From an uncultured Solimonas sp. (lineage in GTDB: Bacteria > Pseudomonadota > Gammaproteobacteria > Nevskiales > Nevskiaceae): 5,046 bases of DNA. Where the stretch lies: positions 1-5,046 of the forward strand of contig CAMLDZ010000173.1 in assembly GCA_946478985.1 (NCBI GenBank), read 5' to 3'. Under the pieces are notes generated by a model. The model made no database searches. It saw only the letters and a list, made by a program, of their open reading frames with translations, and was not told where the DNA came from. Positions 1-5,046 of the stretch are shown piece by piece. Positions within the stretch are counted from its first letter, which is position 1; each line of letters starts with the position of its first letter. Made by a program: the position numbers and the translations under genes.

Positions 1-2427
1 GTCGACGCCTGCTGGTCGCTCGGTGACGACAACCCGATCCTGTCGATCCACGACGTCGGCGCCGGCGGCATCTCCAATGCGCTGCCGGAGCTGGTGCATG
101 CCGACGATCGCGGCGGCCACTTCCAGCTGCGCGACGTGATCGCCGCCGACCCGGCGCTGTCGCCGATGGAAATCTGGTGCAACGAATCGCAGGAGCGCTA
201 CGTGCTGGCGATCGCGGCGCAGGACGTCGCCCGTTTCGGCGAGTTCTGCGCGCGCGAGCGCTGCCCGTACGCGGTGGTCGGCACCGCCACCGCCGAGCGC
301 CGCCTGCTGGTCAGCGACGCCGTGCTGAACAACAACACCGTCGATATGCCGATGCCGGTGCTGCTCGGCAAGCCGCCGCGGATGAAACGCAGCAGCACGC
401 GCGCGCCGTCGACGTTCGCCGCGCTCGACACCGCGAAGATCGAGCTTGCCGAAGCCGCGCAGCGCGTGCTGCAGCTGCCGGCGGTGGCATCCAAGCAGTT
501 CCTGATCACGATCGGCGACCGCACCGTCGGTGGTCTGACCGTGCGCGACCAGATGGTCGGCCCCTGGCAGGTGCCGGTCGCCGACTGCGCCGTCACGGCT
601 ACCGGTTTCGAAGCGACGACGGGCGAGGCGATGGCGATGGGCGAGCGCACGCCGCTGGCGCTGCTCGACGCGCCGGCCTCGGGCCGCATGGCGGTTGCCG
701 AGGCGGTGCTGAACATCGCCGCGGCCTCGATCGCCAGGATCGAGGACATCCGCCTGTCCGCCAACTGGATGGCCGCCTGCGGCCAGTTCGACGAGGACGC
801 GCGTCTGTTCGACACCGTGCGCGCGGTCGGCGCCGAGCTGTGCCCGCAGCTCGGCATCGCGATTCCGGTCGGCAAGGATTCGCTGTCGATGAAGAGCGTC
901 TGGCAGGACGCCGAAGGCAGGACGCAGGCGCAGACCGCGCCGCTGTCGCTGATCGTCTCGGCGTTCGCGCCGGTAGCCGACGTGCGCCGCTCGCTGACGC
1001 CGCAGCTCAAGCTCGACGCCGGCGCCACGCGGCTGCTGCTGGTCGATCTCGGCGCCGGCAAGAACCGCCTCGGCGGTTCGGCGCTGGCGCAGGTCTACAA
1101 CAAGGTCGGCGATGTCGCGCCGGATCTCGACGACGCGCAGCGCCTGAAGAACGCCTTCGCGCTGATCCAGTCGCTCAATGCCGACGGCAAGCTGCTCGCC
1201 TATCACGATCGCAGCGACGGCGGCCTGCTGGCGACGCTGGCGGAAATGGCCTTCGCCGGCCACTGCGGCTTCGAGGTCGCGATCGATCAGCTCGGCGGCG
1301 ACGCGGTGGCCGCGCTGTTCAACGAGGAGCTGGGCTTCGTCGTGCAGGTGCGCAGCCAGGACGTGGTGCTGGTCATCGCTGCGCTGAACGATGCCGGCCT
1401 GCCTGCGATCGATATCGGCTCGGTGCAGGCCGGCGAGCGCCTGGCGTTCACGCTGGCCAATCAGGCGGTGCTCGAAGCCTCGCGTACCGCCTGGCATCGC
1501 CTCTGGGCCGAGACCAGCTTCCGCATCGCCGAGCTGCGCGACAACCCGGACTGCGCGCGCGAGGAATTCGCGGCGCTGGCCGACGCCGACGATCCGGGCC
1601 TGAAGCTGCAATTGAGCTTTGCGCCGGAAGCGGCACCGACCATCGCGCGCCGGCCCAAGGTTGCGATCCTGCGCGAGCAGGGCGTCAACGGTCAGGCCGA
1701 GATGGCCTACGCCTTCCACGCCGCCGGCTTCGAGTCGGTCGACGTGCACATGAGCGACGTGCTGGAAGGCCGCGTGCAGCTCGCCGACTTCGCCGGCCTG
1801 GTCGCCTGCGGCGGCTTCTCCTATGGCGACGTGCTCGGCGCCGGCCAGGGCTGGGCGAAAACCATTCTTTTCAATGAGCGCGCGCGCGAGCAGTTCCAGC
1901 AGTTTCTCGCCAGCCCCGAGCGCTTCGCGCTGGGTGTCTGCAACGGCTGCCAGATGTTCGCGGCGCTCAAGGACATCGTGCCGGGCGCGCAGCACTGGCC
2001 GGCGTTCCGCCGCAACCGCAGCGAGCAGTTCGAGGCGCGCTGGGCGCAGGTCGAGCTGCTGGATTCGCCGTCGCTGTTCTTCCGCGGCATGGCCGGCTCC
2101 CGGTTGCCGATCGCGGTGGCGCACGGCGAGGGCCGCGCCGAGTTCGACGCCGCCGGCGGCCTGGAAGCGCTGCAGCAGCAGAACCTCGCGGCGATGCGCT
2201 ACGTCACCACGCGCGGCACCATCGCCCGCGACTATCCGGCCAATCCGAACGGCTCGCCTGAAGGCCTGGCCTCGGTCTGCAACGCCGACGGCCGCGTGAC
2301 GATCCTGATGCCGCACCCGGAGCGAACCATCGCCGGCGTCAGCGGCTCGTGGTGGCCGCAGCCCTTCGCCGGCGGCAAGACGCCGTGGTTCCAGATGTTC
2401 GTCAACGCGCGCAAGTTCGCCGGCTGA
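1..2427 (+). CDS. purL: Phosphoribosylformylglycinamidine synthase (FGAM synthase), C-terminal ~808 residues; 5' end outside window
   Basis: This enzyme converts FGAR, glutamine and ATP to FGAM, the fourth step of cytoplasmic purine synthesis. The frame is open from base 1, so the gene continues upstream; the GTG at 94 is internal because homologous residues precede it. Window residues 17-26 (HDVGAGGISN) and 60-67 (CNESQERY) are typical of the first synthetase half. PVGKDSLSMK (289-298) and HDRSDGGL (402-409) belong to the second half. A class I glutamine amidotransferase domain runs from about 551 to the end. It has GGFSYGD (604-610), the nucleophile Cys647 in GVCNGCQM, and His772/Glu774 in MPHPER. 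These align with Salmonella Cys1135, His1260 and Glu1262 (numbers recalled) at one constant offset of 488, so about 488 residues lie left of the window and the protein is the long ~1295-residue type. No frameshift is seen. No obvious rightward terminator follows the TGA. Confidence 0.97.
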   Translation, partial: VDACWSLGDDNPILSIHDVGAGGISNALPELVHADDRGGHFQLRDVIAADPALSPMEIWCNESQERYVLAIAAQDVARFGEFCARERCPYAVVGTATAERRLLVSDAVLNNNTVDMPMPVLLGKPPRMKRSSTRAPSTFAALDTAKIELAEAAQRVLQLPAVASKQFLITIGDRTVGGLTVRDQMVGPWQVPVADCAVTATGFEATTGEAMAMGERTPLALLDAPASGRMAVAEAVLNIAAASIARIEDIRLSANWMAACGQFDEDARLFDTVRAVGAELCPQLGIAIPVGKDSLSMKSVWQDAEGRTQAQTAPLSLIVSAFAPVADVRRSLTPQLKLDAGATRLLLVDLGAGKNRLGGSALAQVYNKVGDVAPDLDDAQRLKNAFALIQSLNADGKLLAYHDRSDGGLLATLAEMAFAGHCGFEVAIDQLGGDAVAALFNEELGFVVQVRSQDVVLVIAALNDAGLPAIDIGSVQAGERLAFTLANQAVLEASRTAWHRLWAETSFRIAELRDNPDCAREEFAALADADDPGLKLQLSFAPEAAPTIARRPKVAILREQGVNGQAEMAYAFHAAGFESVDVHMSDVLEGRVQLADFAGLVACGGFSYGDVLGAGQGWAKTILFNERAREQFQQFLASPERFALGVCNGCQMFAALKDIVPGAQHWPAFRRNRSEQFEARWAQVELLDSPSLFFRGMAGSRLPIAVAHGEGRAEFDAAGGLEALQQQNLAAMRYVTTRGTIARDYPANPNGSPEGLASVCNADGRVTILMPHPERTIAGVSGSWWPQPFAGGKTPWFQMFVNARKFAG

Positions 2428-2455
2428 GCGCAGCGGCGTCCGTTGCCGTCAGGCT

Positions 2456-2483
2456 TTGTAAACTGCGGCGGCCATAGTGTTAA
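2456..2483 (+). promoter_or_regulatory. Weak candidate sigma-70-type promoter for the small membrane protein gene
   Basis: After purL the base composition drops into a short AT-richer patch. TTGTAA (2456-2461) matches four of six bases of the -35 consensus. It is followed after 16 bases by TGTTAA (2478-2483), which matches only three of six bases of the -10 consensus. Transcription from here would start near 2490, about 50 bases before the small gene. The match is poor and the gene could equally be read through from purL, so this is only a candidate. Confidence 0.18.
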
Positions 2484-2495
2484 CAGGCCCTAACC

Positions 2496-2525
2496 AAAAA
2501 GGCGGGCGGCCACGAGCCGCCGGCC
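2496..2525 (-). terminator. Probable intrinsic terminator for leftward transcription (hairpin plus T-run)
   Basis: GGCGGC (2505-2510) and GCCGCC (2516-2521) pair around a 5-base loop. After one mismatch (2504/2522) the stem continues for three more pairs (2501-2503 with 2523-2525). On the minus strand this GC-rich stem is followed directly by TTTTT (complement of the A-run 2496-2500), the classic rho-independent layout. On the plus strand no T-run follows, so it should not stop purL transcripts. It would stop leftward transcripts before they enter purL antisense. It also lies just upstream of the Shine-Dalgarno sequence of the small plus-strand gene. Confidence 0.55.
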
Positions 2526-2530
2526 GCATC

Positions 2531-2536
2531 GAGGAG
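2531..2536 (+). promoter_or_regulatory. Shine-Dalgarno sequence of the 42-residue membrane protein gene
   Basis: GAGGAG lies four bases before the ATG at 2541. It is a near-consensus purine-rich site with slightly short spacing. It supports the short frame starting at 2541 over the overlapping longer frame that begins at a GTG at 2477, which has no such site. Confidence 0.55.
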
Positions 2537-2540
2537 CGCC

Positions 2541-2669
2541 ATGCGCATCAGCTTTCTGTTCTATCTGGACGAGTACAACCGCAAGCGGGTGCGCCCGCGC
2601 ATCGTCTGGGGCGTGGGCGGCTTCCTGGCGGGGATCGCGGTATCGATGGTGGCGGGCGCCCTGTTCTGA
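2541..2669 (+). CDS. Small single-pass membrane protein of unknown function, 42 residues
   Basis: I do not recognise this family. The frame starts with ATG after a GAGGAG ribosome site and ends with TGA. About 39 of 42 third codon positions are G or C, like the neighbouring genes, which supports real coding. Residues 3-9 are hydrophobic and aromatic (ISFLFYL). Residues 10-20 are polar and rich in Arg/Lys (five basic residues between 14 and 20). Residues 21-42 form one hydrophobic segment that runs to the C-terminus. By the positive-inside rule the N-terminus should be cytoplasmic, as in a tail-anchored inner-membrane protein. Gly27, Gly31, Ser35 and Gly39 are spaced every four residues, a small-xxx-small helix-packing face. 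The gene lies 113 bases after purL in the same direction and converges on the mla operon. It could be co-transcribed with purL or have its own weak promoter. A chance frame cannot be fully excluded. Confidence 0.72.
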   Translation: MRISFLFYLDEYNRKRVRPRIVWGVGGFLAGIAVSMVAGALF

Positions 2670-2707
2670 GCGAGCGCCATGGCGGCGGCCGGCGAGCCCC
2701 GCAACGC

Positions 2708-2732
2708 AAAGCCCGGATCGGATCCGGGCTTT
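2708..2732. terminator. Bidirectional intrinsic terminator between converging transcription units
   Basis: AAAGCCCGGATC (2708-2719) and GATCCGGGCTTT (2721-2732) are exact inverted repeats around a single G, giving about an 11-base-pair stem with a tight loop. The stem has A residues on its left and T residues on its right on either strand. It lies 38 bases after the small gene's stop and 38 bases beyond the mlaA stop, exactly where converging units should end. The T-run is only three bases long, so termination may be incomplete. This may be why a second leftward terminator-like hairpin is present at 2496-2525. Confidence 0.75.
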
Positions 2733-2770
2733 AAAGAACAGCGACGGCGCAGGCCTGCGGATCGACGCGC

Positions 2771-3499
2771 TTATTCGTCGTCGTCCGGCAGCTCCGGCTC
2801 CATCAGCCTGGCCGGCGGATTGCCGTCGTAGACCTTGTTGAGACGATTCTGCAGGTAGGCGGTGCGAATGAAGACGTAAGGGTCGAGCTGCTGCTGCAGC
2901 ACGTTGTCGTATTCGAGCAGGCGGCTGCGTCCATCGACCACACGCGCGGCGGCGATGCCGATACGCTCCGGCCAGCTCAGGTCGGTGTACTGCAGCGGAT
3001 CGGTCCAGTTGTCGCCGACACGACCGAGCAGGTCGCGATTGGTGGTGGGGCCGAGCAGCGGCAGCATCAGGTACCAGCCTTCTCCAACCCCCCAGCGGCC
3101 GAAAGTCTGGCCCAGATCCTCGTCATTCTTGTTGAGGCCGACCAGAGTCGCCGGGTCGAGGATGCCGGCGAGGCCGAAGGTGCTGTTCATCAGGAAGCGG
3201 CCGAGATCGCGGCCGGTCTGCACGAACTTGGCCTGCAGCAGGTCGTTGATGATGACCGTCGGGTAGAACAGATTGCCGAAGAAGTTGCTGACGCCGGTGC
3301 GCACCGGCGATGGCACCACCGCGACATAGCCCTTGGCGACCGGCCGCAGCACGTACTTGTCGGCGGTCATGTTGAAGCCGTAGATCGGGCGGTTGATCTT
3401 CTCCAGCGGATCGGCCGGCTCGTACGGCGAGTGGTGCGCGCAGCCGGCCAGAATCAGGCCACCGAGCAGCGCCGCGATCGTCCCCCATCCCCTTTGCAT
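2771..3499 (-). CDS. mlaA: MlaA (VacJ) outer-membrane lipoprotein of the phospholipid transport system, 242 residues
   Basis: MlaA sits in the inner leaflet of the outer membrane, removes mislocalised phospholipid from the outer leaflet and passes it to MlaC, which helps keep membrane lipid asymmetry. The chosen ATG at 3499 gives a lipoprotein signal peptide: a short basic start, a hydrophobic stretch and the lipobox LAGC with Cys20. The residue after the Cys is Ala, not the Asp that retains lipoproteins in the inner membrane. The family signature DPLEKINRPIYGFN follows at 30-43. Further on are typical MlaA stretches such as GILDPAT, GQTFGRWGVGEGWYLMLPLLGP and DPLQY. The protein ends in an acidic DDDE tail. 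Length is close to the E. coli protein (about 250). The frame is open upstream to 3844, but that part overlaps mlaB and mlaC and is not MlaA-like. A purine-rich GGGGGAAAGGA run precedes the start. It is the last gene of the operon, 35 bases after mlaB. Confidence 0.95.
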   Translation of the reverse strand: MQRGWGTIAALLGGLILAGCAHHSPYEPADPLEKINRPIYGFNMTADKYVLRPVAKGYVAVVPSPVRTGVSNFFGNLFYPTVIINDLLQAKFVQTGRDLGRFLMNSTFGLAGILDPATLVGLNKNDEDLGQTFGRWGVGEGWYLMLPLLGPTTNRDLLGRVGDNWTDPLQYTDLSWPERIGIAAARVVDGRSRLLEYDNVLQQQLDPYVFIRTAYLQNRLNKVYDGNPPARLMEPELPDDDE

Positions 3500-3534
3500 C
3501 GTCCTTTCCCCCAACCATCTCCCGCCGGCCGTTC

Positions 3535-3792
3535 TCAGGCCGCGAGCTTGAGCAGCGTGTCGACGCCAAAGAATGCCAGCAGCTCGCGCAGCTGCAGCGG
3601 TGTGTTGCGGAACGTCAGCGGCCGGTTCTGCAACTGCGCCTGGCGTTGCAGCTCCAGCAGCAGGGCCGCACCGGCGCTGTCGCAATGCGTGACGCCGCCG
3701 AGATCGATCGTGGCGGATTGCAGCAGCGCCGGAACACGCCCGAACCAGGGCGTGACCGTCGCAAAGCTCAGCGGACCTTCGATCGTGTTCAC
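3535..3792 (-). CDS. mlaB: MlaB, cytoplasmic STAS-domain subunit of the Mla ABC transporter, 85 residues
   Basis: MlaB binds the ATPase MlaF on the cytoplasmic face and supports assembly and activity of the MlaFEDB complex. The frame codes a single small STAS domain: an N-terminal strand region (IEGPLSFATV, 4-13), the central strand IDLGGVTHCDSAG (29-41), then a helix LLLELQRQAQ and the segment PLTFRNTPLQLRELLAFFGV. In STAS proteins the D-S/T-x-G turn, here Asp38-Ser39, is the conserved functional site; E. coli MlaB has Thr52 there. I chose the GTG at 3792 because it overlaps the mlaC stop as GTGA and leaves a complete domain. There is no clear Shine-Dalgarno sequence, so translation is probably coupled to mlaC. 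Upstream codons in this frame read as mlaC shadow. At 85 residues it is slightly shorter than E. coli MlaB (97). Identification rests on the fold pattern plus position between mlaC and mlaA. Confidence 0.88.
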   Translation of the reverse strand: MNTIEGPLSFATVTPWFGRVPALLQSATIDLGGVTHCDSAGAALLLELQRQAQLQNRPLTFRNTPLQLRELLAFFGVDTLLKLAA

Positions 3793-4445
3793 GATTTGCC
3801 GGCGGGCTTGCTGCTGTCCGGCGTGACGTCGATCTGGCCTGCATTGAGGCGCTGGATCACCGAGGCGATATCGGACTTGCGGATCTCGGCGTCGATCTGG
3901 GTGCGGAAATTCAGCACCAGCGAGATGTTCTCGGCCTTGATGTCCCAGACCTTCCACTCGCCGCCGCTCTGCTTCATCGAGAAGGTCAGCGGAATCGGCG
4001 GCTTGCCGTCCTTGCGCAGGATCGTCGCGTCGACATTGGCGCGCTTGCCGTCGGATTCGACGCGCGCCGCCTTCACCTGGATCTCGACGCTGTCGTAGTA
4101 CTCCAGCAGCTTGTCGGCGTAGCCGCGCACCAGCATGTTCTTGAACGCGGTCTCGAACTGCGCGACCTGCTCGGCGCTGGCCTGCTTGAGATGCGCGCCG
4201 AGGATCACCTTGGCGATGTACTGCGTGTCGAAGTGCGGAACGATCTCGCGGTCGACCATCGAGTAGAAGGCGTTCTTGTCGGCCTGGTACTTCTGCGCGT
4301 TCTGCGAGATGTCGCTGCGGATCTTGGTGGTGGACGTCTTGATGACCTCGTCGGCGCTGGCGGCGGCCAGCGCACTACCGGCCACCAGCAGGGCTGCGAC
4401 GCCGCCGATCAGCGCGCGGTGCAGGGATTTGAGACGAGTGATCAT
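3789..4445 (-). CDS. mlaC: MlaC, periplasmic phospholipid-binding shuttle protein, 218 residues
   Basis: MlaC carries phospholipid across the periplasm between MlaA at the outer membrane and MlaFEDB at the inner membrane. Residues 1-31 form a Sec signal peptide: basic start (R4, K6, H9, R10), hydrophobic core 11-23 and Ala-rich cleavage sites after Ala27 or Ala31. The mature part is typical of the MlaC/Ttg2D family, for example the segment FYSMVDREIVPHFD followed by YIAKVILGAH, then FKNMLVRGYADKLLEYYD and GEWKVWDIKAENISLVLNFRTQ. The length matches the family (E. coli about 211). The ATG at 4445 overlaps the mlaD stop as ATGA, and GGAG lies seven bases upstream inside mlaD. The C-terminal tail after about residue 204 (DVTPDSSKPAGKS) is polar and looks disordered. 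Confidence 0.96.
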   Translation of the reverse strand: MITRLKSLHRALIGGVAALLVAGSALAAASADEVIKTSTTKIRSDISQNAQKYQADKNAFYSMVDREIVPHFDTQYIAKVILGAHLKQASAEQVAQFETAFKNMLVRGYADKLLEYYDSVEIQVKAARVESDGKRANVDATILRKDGKPPIPLTFSMKQSGGEWKVWDIKAENISLVLNFRTQIDAEIRKSDIASVIQRLNAGQIDVTPDSSKPAGKS

Positions 4446-4987
4446 GGAGTGGCTCCATTGGTCGAAGGGGTAGCGGGCTTGCCGACGGCGTCGGCGAGCT
4501 TGCCGAGCGCTTCCGCCAGCTTGTCATCCTTGCCGCTGGAGCCGGCAAGGAACTGACCGATGAGGTTTTCGAGGACGATGGCACTCTGCGTCAGCGTCAG
4601 CTCGCTGCCGTCCTTGAGGTATTCGTCCAGGCCGCCCGGTTCGATGCCGATGTACTGGTCGCCGAGCAGGCCGGAGGTGAGGATCTTGGCGCTGGAGTCT
4701 TCCGGGATCCTGTCGTACTGCGCGGCGATGTCGATCGACACGCGCGCCTGGAAGCTGCTCGGGTCGATCTCGATGGTCTTGACGCGGCCGATCTTGACGC
4801 CGGCCATCGACACCGCCGAGCCGACCTTGAGGCCGCCGATGTTCTGGAACAGGCCGCTGACGCGATAGCTGCTGCTGCTGCCGCCGATCGACTGCAGGCT
4901 GGCGACGCGGAAGGTCATCACGAACACCGCGGCAACGCCGAGGCAGACGAAGAAGCCCACCAAAATTTCCAAGGCTCTGGATTGCAT
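4442..4987 (-). CDS. mlaD: MlaD, inner-membrane-anchored MCE-domain protein, 181 residues
   Basis: MlaD forms a hexameric ring on the periplasmic side of the MlaFEDB complex and provides the channel through which lipid passes between MlaE and MlaC. Residues about 7-26 (from LEILVGFF) are the single N-terminal membrane helix. The MCE domain covers about 39-118, with YRVSGLFQNIGGLKVGSAV followed by VKIGRVKTIEID, and the pore-loop-type segment TSGLLGDQYIGIEPGG at 104-119. A mainly helical C-terminal region follows (SAIVLENLIGQFL, then KLAEALGKLADAVGK), expected to line the hydrophobic pore, and then a Pro/Thr-rich tail. The length matches E. coli MlaD (183). The ATG at 4987 begins exactly where similarity should begin; only a weak AGAGA ribosome site lies upstream. 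The stop overlaps the mlaC start. Confidence 0.96.
   Translation of the reverse strand: MQSRALEILVGFFVCLGVAAVFVMTFRVASLQSIGGSSSSYRVSGLFQNIGGLKVGSAVSMAGVKIGRVKTIEIDPSSFQARVSIDIAAQYDRIPEDSSAKILTSGLLGDQYIGIEPGGLDEYLKDGSELTLTQSAIVLENLIGQFLAGSSGKDDKLAEALGKLADAVGKPATPSTNGATP
4453..4456 (-). promoter_or_regulatory. Shine-Dalgarno sequence of mlaC, inside the end of mlaD
   Basis: Read on the minus strand, GGAG lies seven bases before the mlaC ATG at 4445, within the last codons of mlaD. Together with the ATGA overlap it confirms the mlaC start and suggests translational coupling. Confidence 0.5.
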
Positions 4988-5010
4988 GACTGATCTCTAG
5001 CCTGAAGCTC

Positions 5011-5046
5011 TTAATGAAACATGAATGCGGTGAGGACGAAGTCCAG
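5011..5046 (-). CDS. mlaE: MlaE, ABC transporter permease, last 11 codons only; rest outside window
   Basis: The minus strand from the right edge reads LDFVLTAFMFH and then TAA, 23 bases before the mlaD start. A hydrophobic end of the type LDF-x-LT-A-x-x-F is typical of MlaE permease C-termini, and mlaE is normally the gene directly before mlaD. MlaE is the inner-membrane permease that moves phospholipid in the MlaFEDB complex. Only the end of the last membrane helix is visible, so the call rests on this short match plus gene order. Confidence 0.8.
   Translation of the reverse strand: MDFVLTAFMFH

Noticed and set aside
198..1061. A 287-residue open frame antisense to purL
   Set aside because: Ser/Ala-rich with no recognisable motif; typical antisense shadow of a GC-rich gene.
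177..1877. A 566-residue plus-strand open frame inside purL
   Set aside because: Its translation is dominated by Arg, Ala and Gly with no domain, as expected for an out-of-frame reading of high-GC DNA; purL in the other frame is unambiguous.
2672..2681. Second copy of GAGCGCCATG (also at 2534-2543), as a possible duplicated start site
   Set aside because: Only ten bases match, the reading frame after 2679 runs through the terminator and into the mlaA antisense, and no protein-like features follow. Probably chance.
2477..2734. An 85-residue frame starting at GTG across the purL-mla gap
   Set aside because: No ribosome site, Arg/Gly-rich low-complexity product, and it runs through the terminator palindrome; the overlapping 42-residue frame has better signals.
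3500..3844. N-terminal extension of MlaA to a start at 3844
   Set aside because: The extra 115 residues are a shadow of mlaB and the end of mlaC, and would bury the lipoprotein signal peptide that starts at 3499.
3646..4098. A 150-residue plus-strand open frame opposite mlaB and mlaC
   Set aside because: No ribosome site or domain; the minus-strand genes fully explain the region.

Overview
The window is chromosomal core sequence from a high-GC Gram-negative bacterium. Coding regions have almost exclusively G or C at third codon positions. The long single-chain PurL and the outer-membrane lipid transport (Mla) genes point to a proteobacterium, most likely a high-GC gammaproteobacterium. A Nevskiales/Xanthomonadales-like source is a guess from overall feel, not something the sequence proves.

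Left part (1-2427, + strand): the C-terminal ~808 residues of phosphoribosylformylglycinamidine synthase (purL). It is open at the left edge and has an intact glutaminase domain. Middle (2428-2770): a short intergenic region that is not empty. It carries a probable 42-residue single-pass membrane protein gene (2541-2669, + strand) with its own Shine-Dalgarno sequence. Two hairpins flank it: one at 2501-2525 followed by a T-run when read leftward, and a perfect palindrome at 2708-2732 between the converging gene sets.

Right part (2771-5046, - strand): the distal end of a phospholipid transport operon, read right to left as mlaE (last 11 codons only), mlaD, mlaC, mlaB, mlaA. The mlaD/mlaC and mlaC/mlaB junctions are 4-base stop/start overlaps (ATGA and GTGA), so these genes are probably translationally coupled. 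MlaE, MlaD and MlaB (with MlaF, presumably just beyond the right edge) form the inner-membrane ABC complex. MlaC is the periplasmic lipid shuttle and MlaA the outer-membrane lipoprotein. The operon here therefore carries inner-membrane, periplasmic and outer-membrane parts together, whereas in E. coli mlaA lies apart from mlaFEDCB.

I see no mobile element, CRISPR array, tRNA or rRNA. No clearly new system is visible. The least explained item is the small membrane protein gene between purL and the mla operon.
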